Counted from the first letter of the stretch, positions 50,003 through 59,216 are shown. The stretch is DNA of 64,000 nt from Humibacter sp049446075 (GCF_049446075.1 NZ_JBMSEB010000001.1:1674001-1738000), one strand, 5' to 3'. The notes: generated by a model from the sequence alone, not told the origin. Translations and numbers: made by a program.

Positions 50003-51376
50003 ATGCACGTGCCATTCCGATCGAAGAAGGCGCTGAGGGCCGTCGCCCTGGCAGCACTGGTGGGCATGACAGCGCTCGGGCTCGCCGCCTGCAGCAGCGG
50101 CAGCAACCAGAGCTCGAGCGGCAGCGCCACCAAGGGAACGATCAACTGGTGGGGCTGGACCCCGACGAACAGCCAAGAGGCCAAGGATTTCATCTCGGCG
50201 TTCAACAAGAAGTACCCAGACATCAAGGTCAACTTCAAACTCATCGACATCACGAGCTACGACGCGACCATCCGCGCCGCGCTCGCCTCCAGCGGCGGAC
50301 CCGACCTGTTCGATCTGCAGCCAGGCGCACGCGTCCAGCAGTTCGGGCCGTACGCCGAAGACATGGCTCCCGTGGCGAAGGACGCCCTCGGCGCGAACTG
50401 GAAGTCGAAGATCGCGCCCATCGCCATCAGTGGCATGACCCTCAAGGGCAAGCTCACCGCGTTGCCCGTGGGATCCACGTACGCAGGCATGTTGTGGGTC
50501 AACTCGCAGCTGTTCGCCAAGTACAACCTGAAGCCTCCGACGACTCTCGACGAGTGGAAGAAGGACTGCCAGGTCTTCAAACAGGACGGAGTCGGATGCT
50601 TCGTGCAGGGGGCTGCCCAGGAGGGCTTCGACCAGGACACCCTGCAGTCGATCTCCAACTCGGTACAACCCGGCGTCTGGACGAAGGCCTCGCAAGGAAA
50701 GGCGAAGTGGAATGACCCGACGATCGTGAAGACGCTGACGATCTGGAAGGACCTGTTCGACAGCGGAATCATGCAGGCGGGTGCGCTGGGCGCTCAGCAG
50801 TATCCGGATGCGAACAACCAGTTCCTGACCGGCAAGTACGCCATGATCATGATGGGCACCTGGTACACGCAGTACGCGACCCAGACCGCCATGGCCGAGG
50901 CGATCTCGGCAGCAGGTGTCGCCGGCGCGAAGACCTTCCCCATCCTGCCCGTCGCCTTCCCGGACGTCGCGGGCAAGGGCCACACCAGCGAGATGTACGG
51001 CGACGCCGACTACGGACTCGCCGTGGCATCCAAGTCGAAGAACCGCGCAGCTGCCGAGACCTTCGCCAAGTGGATCGCGACCACGACAGAGGGTCAGCAG
51101 GTCATCGCGAACCGGCTCGACACCCTGCCGACGCTGAAGGGCGTCAAGCCGGACTTCTCGCAGATCAAGTTCGTCGATCCGGGTCTGCAGAGCACTCCGG
51201 TCAACGACCTGCTGAAGAAGGTGGGAAGCGTGAGCGAGCCGCGAGAGGCGCTGCTGAGCGCCGACGTGCAGAACGCCATCCTCGCAGCCGCACAATCGGT
51301 CGCGGGCGGGAGCTCCACACCGCAACAGGCGGCCGACACGCTCGAGAAGGCCGCAGAGGCCGCGGCGAACCAGTGA
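50003..51376 (+). CDS. Sugar ABC transporter substrate-binding lipoprotein
   Basis: A 457-residue extracellular solute-binding protein (family 1). Signal with lipobox: KKALRAVALAALVGMTALGLAACSSG, Cys at the cleavage site. The mature domain has INWWGWTPTNSQEAKDFISAFNKKYPDIKV at its N-terminal lobe, GPDLFDLQPGARVQQF, GSTYAGMLWVNSQLFAKY and TGKYAMIMMGTWYTQY. The ATG at 50003 follows AGAGGA. It captures the oligosaccharide or sugar for the two permeases encoded directly downstream. Confidence 0.92.
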   Translation: MHVPFRSKKALRAVALAALVGMTALGLAACSSGSNQSSSGSATKGTINWWGWTPTNSQEAKDFISAFNKKYPDIKVNFKLIDITSYDATIRAALASSGGPDLFDLQPGARVQQFGPYAEDMAPVAKDALGANWKSKIAPIAISGMTLKGKLTALPVGSTYAGMLWVNSQLFAKYNLKPPTTLDEWKKDCQVFKQDGVGCFVQGAAQEGFDQDTLQSISNSVQPGVWTKASQGKAKWNDPTIVKTLTIWKDLFDSGIMQAGALGAQQYPDANNQFLTGKYAMIMMGTWYTQYATQTAMAEAISAAGVAGAKTFPILPVAFPDVAGKGHTSEMYGDADYGLAVASKSKNRAAAETFAKWIATTTEGQQVIANRLDTLPTLKGVKPDFSQIKFVDPGLQSTPVNDLLKKVGSVSEPREALLSADVQNAILAAAQSVAGGSSTPQQAADTLEKAAEAAANQ

Positions 51377-51422
51377 GCGAGTTCCGAACGTCGGGTGTGC
51401 ACCGATCCTGTGGAGGCCGATC

Positions 51423-52403
51423 ATGACCGATTCGGTGATTCGCACCAGGCGCACGTCGCCGACCGCGCCGCAGGGCGGCCGTCCCCCTCGCGGGGCCGGC
51501 CGCCGGCGCCGCCGGCTGCACGCCCCCGGCCTGCCCTGGATCCTGCCCGCTCTGGTGCTCGGCATCGGGCTCATCTATTACTGCATCGGCTACACCGGCT
51601 ATATCTCGCTGCTCAACTGGGACGGCCTGAGCCCCGAGCCGGAGTGGGTCGCGCTGCACAACTACATGAGGATCTTCCAGGACCCCGTGTTCTGGAAGGC
51701 GGTTTGGCATACCGTCGTGTTCTTCATCGTCACGTTCGGCCTGCAGACTCTGCTCGGCCTGGTCTTCGCCGTCATGATGCATTCGAAGATCAAGCTCGGC
51801 GTTCTCTACAAGGTCATCGTTTTCGTGCCCGTCGTGCTGGCACCCGCGATCATGGCTCCGGTGTTCCGGCAGATGTTCGCTGCGAACGGGCAGTTCAACT
51901 GGCTGCTCGACCACATCGGCCTCGGCTTCCTCGCTCAGCCGTGGATCGGCCAGGAGAGCACGGCGCTGCCGGTCATCATGGTCATCACCATCTGGCAGTG
52001 GACGGGCCTCACCTTCGTGCTCTACTTCGCGGCGATGAGCCAGATCGACCAGTCGATGATCGAGGCGGCCCGAATCGACGGTGCCGGTAACGTGCGCACG
52101 CTCGTCAGCATCATCTGGCCGAGCGTGCGGGGCACGACGGTGGCGCTGGCCATACTCAGTGCGATCGGCGCGCTGAAGACGTTCGACGTGCCATGGCTGG
52201 TCACGATCGCTGGGCCCAACAACGCCACCCAGTTCCTGGGCACGTACATCTACCAGACCACCATCCAGCTGGCGCATGCCGGGTACGGCGCCGCACTCTC
52301 GGTCATCCTGCTCGTCGTCGCGCTCGTCATGGCCATCATCTTCCAGACCGCCGGACGTGAGCGCACGAGGGAGAAGGCATCCGTCAGGAAGGGAGCCAAC
52401 TGA
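51423..52403 (+). CDS. Sugar ABC transporter permease 1
   Basis: A 326-residue permease of the MalF type with about six membrane helices after a basic, Pro/Arg-rich N-terminus. The EAA loop (MIEAARIDGAGNVRTLVSIIWPSVRGTTV) that docks the ATPase is complete. ATG 51423 has GGAGG six bases upstream. The stop overlaps the next permease by one base (TGATG). Confidence 0.92.
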   Translation: MTDSVIRTRRTSPTAPQGGRPPRGAGRRRRRLHAPGLPWILPALVLGIGLIYYCIGYTGYISLLNWDGLSPEPEWVALHNYMRIFQDPVFWKAVWHTVVFFIVTFGLQTLLGLVFAVMMHSKIKLGVLYKVIVFVPVVLAPAIMAPVFRQMFAANGQFNWLLDHIGLGFLAQPWIGQESTALPVIMVITIWQWTGLTFVLYFAAMSQIDQSMIEAARIDGAGNVRTLVSIIWPSVRGTTVALAILSAIGALKTFDVPWLVTIAGPNNATQFLGTYIYQTTIQLAHAGYGAALSVILLVVALVMAIIFQTAGRERTREKASVRKGAN

Positions 52404-53191
52404 TGTTCGAAGTCAGAACCTGGTGGGGAAAGCTTCTCTTGCAGCTGGCGGCGACCGTGTTCGTGCTGCCGTTCCTCTTTCCGCTGATCGTCATGGTGCA
52501 GGGCTCGTTCGCCGGCGCGGGCTGGGGCAACTACTCCGCCGTTCTCGGGGTGCCCGGATTCTTCCGGTTCTTCTTGAACAGCGGAATCATCGCGCTCGGC
52601 GTGATCGTGCTCGTGTACGTCGTGACCATGTTGGCCTCGTACGGATTCGCGAAGCTGCACATCAGGGCGCGCGAGGTCTACTTCTGGATGCTTCTGGTCT
52701 GCCTCACCCTGCCCGAGGTGGTGCTTCTCACCCCGCTGTTCGCCACCACGCAGCAGCTCGGGCTGTACAACACGTATCTGTCCGTGATCCTCCCGCTGGC
52801 CGCCCTGCAGGTGCCGTTCGCGGTGCTCCTCACCCGGAACTTCATCAACGGGCTGCCGGACGAGATGTTCGAAGCCGCGCGTGTCGACGGCGCCAATTCC
52901 TTCCGCGGATTCCTCTACCTGGTCATCCCGCTCACCCGCCCGATCGCCGCGGCGGTGCTCATCTTCACGCTCATCGGCGCCTGGAACGACTACCTCATGC
53001 CGTTGGTGTTCTTGCAGTCCCAAGATCTGCAGACCATCACGTTGGTGCCGCAGTTCTTCGTCGGCGAGTTCAGCAACGATCAGACCAAGGTGCTGGCATC
53101 CGCCGTGCTGACAGCGGTTCCCGAGATCATCGCCTACCTGTGCCTGCAGGGCTTGTTCGAGCGCGGCCTCTCGGCGGGGGCGATCAAGTAG
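52403..53191 (+). CDS. Sugar ABC transporter permease 2
   Basis: A 262-residue permease of the MalG type, six helices, with EAA loop MFEAARVDGANSFRGFLYLVIPLTRPIAAA and the C-terminal GLSAGAIK seen in this group. It forms the channel with permease 1. No ATPase gene follows; actinobacteria usually supply a shared MsiK-type ATPase. The ATG overlaps the preceding stop, and AAGGGAG lies just upstream. Confidence 0.92.
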   Translation: MFEVRTWWGKLLLQLAATVFVLPFLFPLIVMVQGSFAGAGWGNYSAVLGVPGFFRFFLNSGIIALGVIVLVYVVTMLASYGFAKLHIRAREVYFWMLLVCLTLPEVVLLTPLFATTQQLGLYNTYLSVILPLAALQVPFAVLLTRNFINGLPDEMFEAARVDGANSFRGFLYLVIPLTRPIAAAVLIFTLIGAWNDYLMPLVFLQSQDLQTITLVPQFFVGEFSNDQTKVLASAVLTAVPEIIAYLCLQGLFERGLSAGAIK

Positions 53192-53265
53192 CAGATCCTC
53201 CGGCGGGCGGTGCAGAGCCGCGCGCCGCCCACATCTCCACCCTTATCGATAGAGAGGACGGCCTC

Positions 53266-53622
53266 GTGCCACTCATCCAAGTAGATCTGTCCCGCGAGCT
53301 CTTCGACGCGTCGCACGACGCGATCGGCGACGCCATCCACGAGGCGCAGATCGAAGCGCTAGGCATCCCAGCAGACGACCGGTTCCAGGTGTTCCGGCCG
53401 CACGGGCCCGGTGAGCTCAAGTTCGACCCGACGTACAACGACGTCGACCGCAGATCGCTCCTGCTGATCAGGGTTACGGCCGTGCACATGTACCCCGCCG
53501 CCACGAAGCAGGCGTTCTTCCGCGCCGTGGTCGACAAGCTGGAGCCTTTCGGCATCCGTCGTGAAGACGTGCTGATCAGCCTGGTCGAGAACGGCTTCGA
53601 GGACTGGTGGGCCGGTCGCTGA
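53266..53622 (+). CDS. Tautomerase-family protein
   Basis: A 118-residue protein of the 4-oxalocrotonate tautomerase superfamily, two beta-alpha-beta units. It begins PLIQVDLSREL, so Pro-1 after Met removal could be the catalytic base, as in the family. RFQVFRPHGPGELKFDPTY and DVLISLVENGFEDWW are also typical of the Tautomerase_2-like group. GTG 53266 has GAGAGGA seven bases upstream. In this operon it may isomerise a keto-acid or lactone intermediate. Confidence 0.8.
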   Translation: MPLIQVDLSRELFDASHDAIGDAIHEAQIEALGIPADDRFQVFRPHGPGELKFDPTYNDVDRRSLLLIRVTAVHMYPAATKQAFFRAVVDKLEPFGIRREDVLISLVENGFEDWWAGR

Positions 53623-53687
53623 GCCGTCAGCGCTCGAACTTGCCGCGCTCGCAGACGCGGGCGAACCATCCCAGAGAGGAAATCACT

Positions 53688-54812
53688 GTGCTCAAGCACG
53701 ACAACGCACCGCTGAGCGTGCTCTTCATCGGCGGAACCGGAACCATCAGCGCATCCTGCGTGCGCCTAGCGGAGGCGACCGGCATGCGCGTGACCGTGCT
53801 GAATCGCGGCTCGAACCGGGCGCAACGCGAGCTGCCGGCATCCGTCGAGCAATTGACGGCCGATGTCGCCGACGAGCATGGGATCGCCCGTGCGATCGCC
53901 GACCGCGAGTTCGATTCCGTCGTCAACTTCCTCTCCTACGACGAGGGCGACGTGCAACGGATGCTCCGCCTCTTCTCAGGCCGCGTCGGCCAGTACGTGC
54001 ACATCAGCTCGGCATCGATCTACGCAAAGCCCGTGCGGCAGGTGCCCATCACGGAGTCGACACCCACTGGTCCGAACCCGCCGCTGCCGTACGCGACGGC
54101 GAAGTGGCGAGCCGAGCGGGCGTTGTTCGAGGCGCACCAGGCATCCGGCTTCCCTGTGACGATCGTGCGTCCGTCGCATACCTACGACGACCAGAACCCG
54201 CCGCTGCCTGGCGGTTGGACCGTCGTCGACCGGCTGGCGCGAGGCGAAGAGCTGCCGGTGCACGGGGACGGCACGTCGCTCTGGACGCTCACGCACGCCG
54301 AGGACTTCGCGCAGGGACTCGTGGGCCTCCTGGGCAATTCCCGCGCTATCGGAGAGGTCTTCAACATCACGGGCGACGACGTCTACACATGGGATCAGAT
54401 CTACACGATCGTCGCGAGGGCGCTGGGCGTCGAGCCGCGGCTCGTGCACATCGCGAGCGAGCTCTACCCGGTCATCGCGCCCGAGTGGTTCTGGTCGGGC
54501 GAGATGGTCGGCGACCTCGGGCATTCGGCCATCTTCGACACGACGAAGATCCGCAGGTTCGTGCCGGGCTACGCGCCCACGCTCACGTTCGAGCGCGCTG
54601 TTGCGCGCATGATCGGGTGGCGCGCCGAGCATCCGGATGCGGCAGCCGGTGACTCGGAGACCGAGGCCGTGCTCGACCGCTTCGTGGCCGCGTACCATGA
54701 CGCGCGAGCGGTGGTCGCCAGGCATACTCCTGTCATGTCGACCGAGCAGACCGCCGCGCCCGTCGACGCCGCGGCCGTCGACGCTCCCGAGCCGGAGGAG
54801 GTACGAAGGTGA
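53688..54812 (+). CDS. NAD-dependent epimerase/dehydratase (SDR-type)
   Basis: A 374-residue extended SDR. LSVLFIGGTGTISASCVRLA is the nucleotide motif GGTGxIS; FDSVVNFLSYDEGDV and YVHISSASIYAKPVRQVPITE give Ser; YATAKWRAERALFEA gives the YxxxK pair; VTIVRPSHTYDDQNPPL follows. The C-terminus is a low-complexity Ala/Pro/Asp tail of about 35 residues. GTG 53688 has GAGAGGA upstream. It may oxidise or epimerise a sugar or sugar nucleotide linked to the imported substrate; the exact reaction is unknown. Confidence 0.85.
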   Translation: MLKHDNAPLSVLFIGGTGTISASCVRLAEATGMRVTVLNRGSNRAQRELPASVEQLTADVADEHGIARAIADREFDSVVNFLSYDEGDVQRMLRLFSGRVGQYVHISSASIYAKPVRQVPITESTPTGPNPPLPYATAKWRAERALFEAHQASGFPVTIVRPSHTYDDQNPPLPGGWTVVDRLARGEELPVHGDGTSLWTLTHAEDFAQGLVGLLGNSRAIGEVFNITGDDVYTWDQIYTIVARALGVEPRLVHIASELYPVIAPEWFWSGEMVGDLGHSAIFDTTKIRRFVPGYAPTLTFERAVARMIGWRAEHPDAAAGDSETEAVLDRFVAAYHDARAVVARHTPVMSTEQTAAPVDAAAVDAPEPEEVRR

Positions 54813-55756
54813 CCGTGGCAACCAGAAGCCTGGGCACGAGCGGCATCGAGGTCTCGGAGCTGTGCTTCGGAACCAGTCCGCTGGCAAGCATGGCCCGGCT
54901 GTACGGGTACGAGGTGGACGAACGAAGGGCGATCGACACGGTTCTTGCCGTGCTCGAGAGCCCGATCCGTTTCATCGACACCTCCAACGGATACGGCGAG
55001 AACGGAACGGCGGAGCGGCGCATCCGAGCCGCACTGCGCGAGTACGGCGGGCTGCCGGACGACGTCGTGCTGGCGACGAAGGTGGATCCGGACCCCGTCA
55101 CGGGGGACTTCTCGGGTGCTCGGGTTCGGGCATCACTCGACGAGAGTCTCGAGCGACTCGGCGTGGATCGCATACCCCTGCTTCATCTGCACGACCCGGA
55201 GCGCATCACCTTCGAGCAGGGTACGGCCGACGATGGACCGGTTGCGGCGCTCGTCGATCTGAAGCGACAGCGAGTCGTCGACCACATCGGCGTGGCCGGC
55301 GGGCCCGTCGACCTGCTCGGCCGCTATCTCGACACCGGCGCATTCGACGTGGTTCTCAGCCACAACAGGCACACCCTGCTCGACCGCTCGGCCGATGCGC
55401 TCTTCGAAGCCGCTCGAGCGCGCGGGATCGGTGCGCTCAATGCTGCGCCGTTCGGGGGCGGGATGCTCGCCAAGGGCCCTGCTGTGCAGCCCGGTTACGC
55501 ATACGGCGAGCGCGACGGCCGCATCGCCGCAGCGGCGTCCGCCATGCAGGATGCCTGCACCCACCACGGCGTGCCTCTCCCAGCTGCCGCGCTCCAGTTC
55601 TCGCTCCGGTCCGAGGTGGTCGATTCGACGGTCGTGGGCATCTCGACACCGGAGCGCGTCGAGCAGACCCTCGAGTACGCGGCGATGGAGATCCCGGCCG
55701 AGCTCTGGGACGAACTCGAGGCCCTCGCACCCCCGGCCGACCTCTGGCTGCACTGA
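54809..55756 (+). CDS. Aldo/keto reductase, D-threo-aldose 1-dehydrogenase-like
   Basis: A 315-residue AKR. RSLGTSGIEVSELCFGTSPL, FIDTSNGYGENGTAERRI (catalytic Asp and Tyr), VVLATKVDPDP (Lys), HLHDPERITFE (His) and VGISTPERVEQTLEYA are typical of the L-fucose/D-threo-aldose dehydrogenase branch that oxidises pentoses and 6-deoxyhexoses to lactones with NAD(P). GTG 54809 overlaps the previous stop (GTGA) and has GGAGG seven bases upstream. It is the last gene of the importer operon. Confidence 0.85.
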   Translation: MTVATRSLGTSGIEVSELCFGTSPLASMARLYGYEVDERRAIDTVLAVLESPIRFIDTSNGYGENGTAERRIRAALREYGGLPDDVVLATKVDPDPVTGDFSGARVRASLDESLERLGVDRIPLLHLHDPERITFEQGTADDGPVAALVDLKRQRVVDHIGVAGGPVDLLGRYLDTGAFDVVLSHNRHTLLDRSADALFEAARARGIGALNAAPFGGGMLAKGPAVQPGYAYGERDGRIAAAASAMQDACTHHGVPLPAAALQFSLRSEVVDSTVVGISTPERVEQTLEYAAMEIPAELWDELEALAPPADLWLH

Positions 55757-55860
55757 CCCACCGCCGGTTGAGTAGCCGGCCAATGGCCGGCGTATCGAAG
55801 CCGCGCACTGGGATGCCGGGCTTCGATACGCGGCTTCGCCGCTACTCAACCGGCGGTGGG
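55757..55860. repeat. REP-like long hairpin between convergent genes
   Basis: Arms CCCACCGCCGGTTGAGTAGC (55757-55776) and GCTACTCAACCGGCGGTGGG (55841-55860) are perfectly complementary, and CGTATCGAAGCC (55791-55802) pairs with GGCTTCGATACG (55819-55830). Each arm has a smaller internal hairpin. It starts at the base after the reductase stop and likely acts as a bidirectional terminator. Confidence 0.9.
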
Positions 55861-55877
55861 CGCAGCGACCACGGCCA

Positions 55878-56687
55878 TCACTGGTCCGCGACGATGACCT
55901 CCACGCCGCCGGCCTCGAACTCGGCGACCAGGTCGGCGGGCGGTCGCGCGTCCGTGATGAAGTAGTCGGCCGCGGCGATGGTCGCCACCTGCGCAAACAG
56001 GTCCCGCCCGAACTTGGAAGAGTCCGCGAGTATGGCGACCCGGGATGAGCGTGCGATCATCGCAGCCATCATGTCGGCGTCGCCGACGTTGCTGGTCGAG
56101 TACCCGCTCGTCGGGGAGACGGCCCCAACACCGATGAAGGCGATGTCGCCGCGTACCTCGATCTCGCGATCGCTGGAGCCGAGTCGCAACGCGAGCGGTC
56201 CCGTAGTCGTCTGCGTCACCGTGCGCACGGAGCCACCGAACACGTAGAGATCGCGAAGAACGTTCGGTGAGATCTCGGCGGGTATCCGAAGATTGTTGGT
56301 CGCGATGGTGAGATTCCGCTGCTTCCTGAGGTGACGCACCAGCGCGAGCGTCGTGGTGCCGCCGTTGAGCATGACCACCGATCCGTCTTCGACCAGTGCG
56401 GCGGCCCGTCGCCCGATCGCTTCCTTCGCCGCCGTCTGCACACGCAGCCTGACCTCGAGCTCCGTATCGGGTTTGGTTCCCGCGCTCAGGCTGACGGCGC
56501 CGCCGTGGGTGCGGATGAGCAGCCCTTCACTGTCGAGCTGATCGAGGTCGCGTCGGATGGTGTCGGTGGAGACGCCGAAGTGCGACGCGAGCTTGGCAAC
56601 AGTTACCTCGCCGTGTTCCGACACGTAAGCCGCGAGATCCGCTTTGCGCCCAGCGGGAAGTCGCCGTTCAGCTTCCAGCATGCTCAT
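55878..56687 (-). CDS. DeoR-family transcriptional regulator
   Basis: A 269-residue sugar-phosphate-responsive repressor. N-terminal HTH RKADLAAYVSEHGEVTVAKLASHFGVSTDTIRRDLDQLDSEGLLIRTHGGA is textbook; the DeoRC sensor domain shows VMLNGGTTTLALVRHL, LTIATNNLRI, FIGVGAVSPTSGYST and VAILADSSKFGRDLF. Divergent from, and separated by about 200 bp from, the second importer operon, so it probably controls that operon in response to a phosphorylated intermediate. ATG 56687 (MSMLEAERR) is used. Confidence 0.93.
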   Translation of the reverse strand: MSMLEAERRLPAGRKADLAAYVSEHGEVTVAKLASHFGVSTDTIRRDLDQLDSEGLLIRTHGGAVSLSAGTKPDTELEVRLRVQTAAKEAIGRRAAALVEDGSVVMLNGGTTTLALVRHLRKQRNLTIATNNLRIPAEISPNVLRDLYVFGGSVRTVTQTTTGPLALRLGSSDREIEVRGDIAFIGVGAVSPTSGYSTSNVGDADMMAAMIARSSRVAILADSSKFGRDLFAQVATIAAADYFITDARPPADLVAEFEAGGVEVIVADQ

Positions 56688-56740
56688 CGTTTTTCCCCCT
56701 CAGATCCGGATGCGTCGGCATCAGCCTAGGACAGCAGCAT

Positions 56741-56796
56741 AAAACAGCATCGAACGGCACGTATAGGCCTACCTTTTCGGTAGACCGTGCTGTTTT
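56741..56796. promoter_or_regulatory. Candidate DeoR operator pair
   Basis: AAAACAGCA (56741-56749) and its exact inverse TGCTGTTTT (56788-56796) are 47 bp apart centre to centre; a further CCTACC-TTTTC-GGTAG dyad lies between them. The spaced, repeated half-sites are typical of DeoR-type looping regulators. Confidence 0.55.
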
Positions 56797-56800
56797 CTGC

Positions 56801-56844
56801 TTGACGTCGCAAGCATGACGTTCCTATCATGCAGATAACTGCAT
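56801..56844 (+). promoter_or_regulatory. Promoter of the second importer operon with overlapping palindrome
   Basis: TTGACG (56801-56806), an 18-bp spacer and TATCAT (56825-56830) form the promoter. A perfect dyad ATGCAG-ATAA-CTGCAT (56829-56844) overlaps the end of the -10 and the transcription start, an ideal position for a repressor. Confidence 0.65.
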
Positions 56845-56889
56845 AAAGCGGTAAAGAGCAGCAGCAGTCTTACCAACGATGGGAGAATC

Positions 56890-58194
56890 ATGGGCAAGGG
56901 AGCTCAGCGGTCGTTCAAACGATCGCGATGGATGCTCACAGCGGCAGCGACGGTGTCCGCGGCCGCGCTCGCGCTGACGGGCTGCAGCGGCGGCAGCCCC
57001 AGCGCCAGCGACACCAATCAGAAGGTGAACCTGACCTTCTCGCAGTGGTGGGCCCCGGAAATGCCGAGCGGCGCCCTGCAGAAGATCGCGGATGACTTCC
57101 ACAAGGCGCATCCGAACATCACCGTCAAGCTGATCAGTGCACCGTTCGCGTCGCTGCAGACGCAGACCATCTCGCAGGCCGCGTCAGGCACGCTGCCCGA
57201 CATCGTCGGCCTTGATGGGTCATGGGTGAACCCCCTGTACAAGCAGGGCGCGCTCTACAACCTCACTGACGCGATGAAGTCGGCGAAATACGACGACAGC
57301 GACCTGGCCAGCCAGGTTGCGTTCAAGGGCAGCACGTACATGATCCCTGTGGTCAACTTCGTCTACCCGCTCTTCACGAACGACGCGATTCTGGCCAAGG
57401 CGGGCATCACGACGCCGCCTGCAACCTGGAGCCAGTTCACCGACGACGCCAAGAAGATCAGCCAGTCGGATGCCGGCGCCAAGGGTTGGGTAGTGCCCCT
57501 CGGAACCACGAACCCCAACGGTGTGCAGAACGACATCCTGTCCTGGGCGTGGGCCTCCGGCGGCAGCATGCTCAAGGCCGGGCAACCGGACCTCACAGGC
57601 AATGCCGACGTCACGGGTGCCGTGAACATGGTCAAAGACCTGGTGAGCTCCAACGCCGTGCTCCCGGGCGCGAACAGCCTGCAGGAGACCGACAAGGTCA
57701 CGAACTTCATCAACGGCCGCGTCGGGATGATGATCGACTCTCTCGCGCACGTGACGACCATCACGAAGGGCGCACCTGACCTCAAGTTCAGCGTCTCGGC
57801 CCAACCGGTGAAGGACGGCTACAGCGGCACGAAGGGCATGCTGACCGCATCGTGGGGTATCGGCATCTCCGCGAAGACGCAGCACGCAGCGCAGGCGTGG
57901 CAGTTCATCCAGCACCTGATGAGCAAGGACACGAACTCCAAGCTCTCCACACTCGCGAACGGGTTCCCCGGGAACAAGACGTCGAAGCCGGACTTCACCG
58001 GCGCCGACGCGCACTTCCAGGCCGCGTTCGCCATCTACCAGAAGAGCAAGCCGGTCAACGAGTTCACCGGCCTTCCGGCCGCAGACCAGCTCATGACCTC
58101 GTTCCTCACGGAGTTCCAGAAGTCGGTCGCCGGCCAGGAGTCGACCTCGGCGATGCTCCAGAACGTCCAAGCCCAGTGGAAGAAGCAATTCTGA
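56890..58194 (+). CDS. Sugar ABC transporter substrate-binding lipoprotein
   Basis: A 434-residue solute-binding protein. Signal with lipobox MLTAAATVSAAALALTGCSGG (Cys acylated). The mature part shows VNLTFSQWWAPEMPSGALQKIADDFHKAHPNITVKLI, SGTLPDIVGLDGSWVNPLY and NGRVGMMIDSLAHV. ATG 56890 follows GGGAG. First gene of the DeoR-linked operon; its ligand would be the sugar that ends in the aldolase and kinase steps. Confidence 0.92.
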   Translation: MGKGAQRSFKRSRWMLTAAATVSAAALALTGCSGGSPSASDTNQKVNLTFSQWWAPEMPSGALQKIADDFHKAHPNITVKLISAPFASLQTQTISQAASGTLPDIVGLDGSWVNPLYKQGALYNLTDAMKSAKYDDSDLASQVAFKGSTYMIPVVNFVYPLFTNDAILAKAGITTPPATWSQFTDDAKKISQSDAGAKGWVVPLGTTNPNGVQNDILSWAWASGGSMLKAGQPDLTGNADVTGAVNMVKDLVSSNAVLPGANSLQETDKVTNFINGRVGMMIDSLAHVTTITKGAPDLKFSVSAQPVKDGYSGTKGMLTASWGIGISAKTQHAAQAWQFIQHLMSKDTNSKLSTLANGFPGNKTSKPDFTGADAHFQAAFAIYQKSKPVNEFTGLPAADQLMTSFLTEFQKSVAGQESTSAMLQNVQAQWKKQF

Positions 58195-58265
58195 TCTGCA
58201 CCTGACCTGCAGAACGGGCGGCCGGCTCCGGCCTGCTGCAGCCGGCCGCCCCGAAAGGAACCACC

Positions 58266-59216
58266 ATGACCACATCACCACCAGACACGGTGATGATCAC
58301 GAGCCCGGCATCGCCCGTGCCGTCACGTCCGCGCAGGGGGCGACGCAGACCGTTCGAGCCGTACCTCCTGATCGCGCCGACGGTGCTGCTCGTCACCGGC
58401 CTCATGGTCGTGCCGGTCGTCATCGTCATCGCGTATTCGCTCTTCGACAACGTCGTCACGAACCAGAACCCGCAGTTCGTCGGGCTCGCCAACTACTTCA
58501 CGATCCTCACCGACCCCAACTTCTGGAACGCGGTCGTCAACACCGTGGTCTTCACGGTCGCCAGCGTCGTCATCCACATGATCATCGGTATCGGTTTCGC
58601 ACTGATGCTCAATTCGAAGCTCGTACACAAACTGCCGCGGGCGATCTTCAGGGCGATCTACATCTTGCCCTGGATCTTCACCGCCTCCGTCGTCGCGGTG
58701 CTGTGGCGACTCCTTCTCGACCCCTCAGGCGTCGTCAACTACCTGCTGCAGGCACTGGGGATCCTGCACGAAGCGGTGCCGTGGCTCGCCACACCTGCGA
58801 CCGCGCTCCTCGCGGTCACCGTGATCAACATCTGGTCCGGCTACCCGTTCTTCATGATCAGCTTGCTCGCCGGGCTGCAGGGCGTACCTGGCGATCTCTA
58901 CGAAGCCGCTCGCGTCGATGGAGCTGGGCTCATTCGCCAGTTCTTCAGCGTCACTCTGCCTGCGCTGCGGCCGATCCTGTTCAGCATGGCGCTGCTGGAC
59001 CTGCTCTGGACCACGCAGCAGTTCACCCTGATCTGGGCCACAACGGGCGGCGGCCCGATCAACCACACCGAAGTTCTCAGCACCTACACGTACAAGCTCG
59101 CGTTCAACAGCTACCAGTTCTCACTGGCATCCACGAGTGCCGTGCTCATTCTTCTGGCATCGCTCTTCGTCGCGATCTTCTACGTACGTCAGCAGAAGAA
59201 GGCGAGCCTGTTTTGA
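58266..59216 (+). CDS. Sugar ABC transporter permease 1
   Basis: A 316-residue MalF-type permease with six helices after a basic N-terminus. The EAA loop is LYEAARVDGAGLIRQFFSVTLPALRPILFS. ATG 58266 has AAAGGA six bases upstream. The stop overlaps the next gene's TTG start (TTGA). Confidence 0.92.
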   Translation: MTTSPPDTVMITSPASPVPSRPRRGRRRPFEPYLLIAPTVLLVTGLMVVPVVIVIAYSLFDNVVTNQNPQFVGLANYFTILTDPNFWNAVVNTVVFTVASVVIHMIIGIGFALMLNSKLVHKLPRAIFRAIYILPWIFTASVVAVLWRLLLDPSGVVNYLLQALGILHEAVPWLATPATALLAVTVINIWSGYPFFMISLLAGLQGVPGDLYEAARVDGAGLIRQFFSVTLPALRPILFSMALLDLLWTTQQFTLIWATTGGGPINHTEVLSTYTYKLAFNSYQFSLASTSAVLILLASLFVAIFYVRQQKKASLF

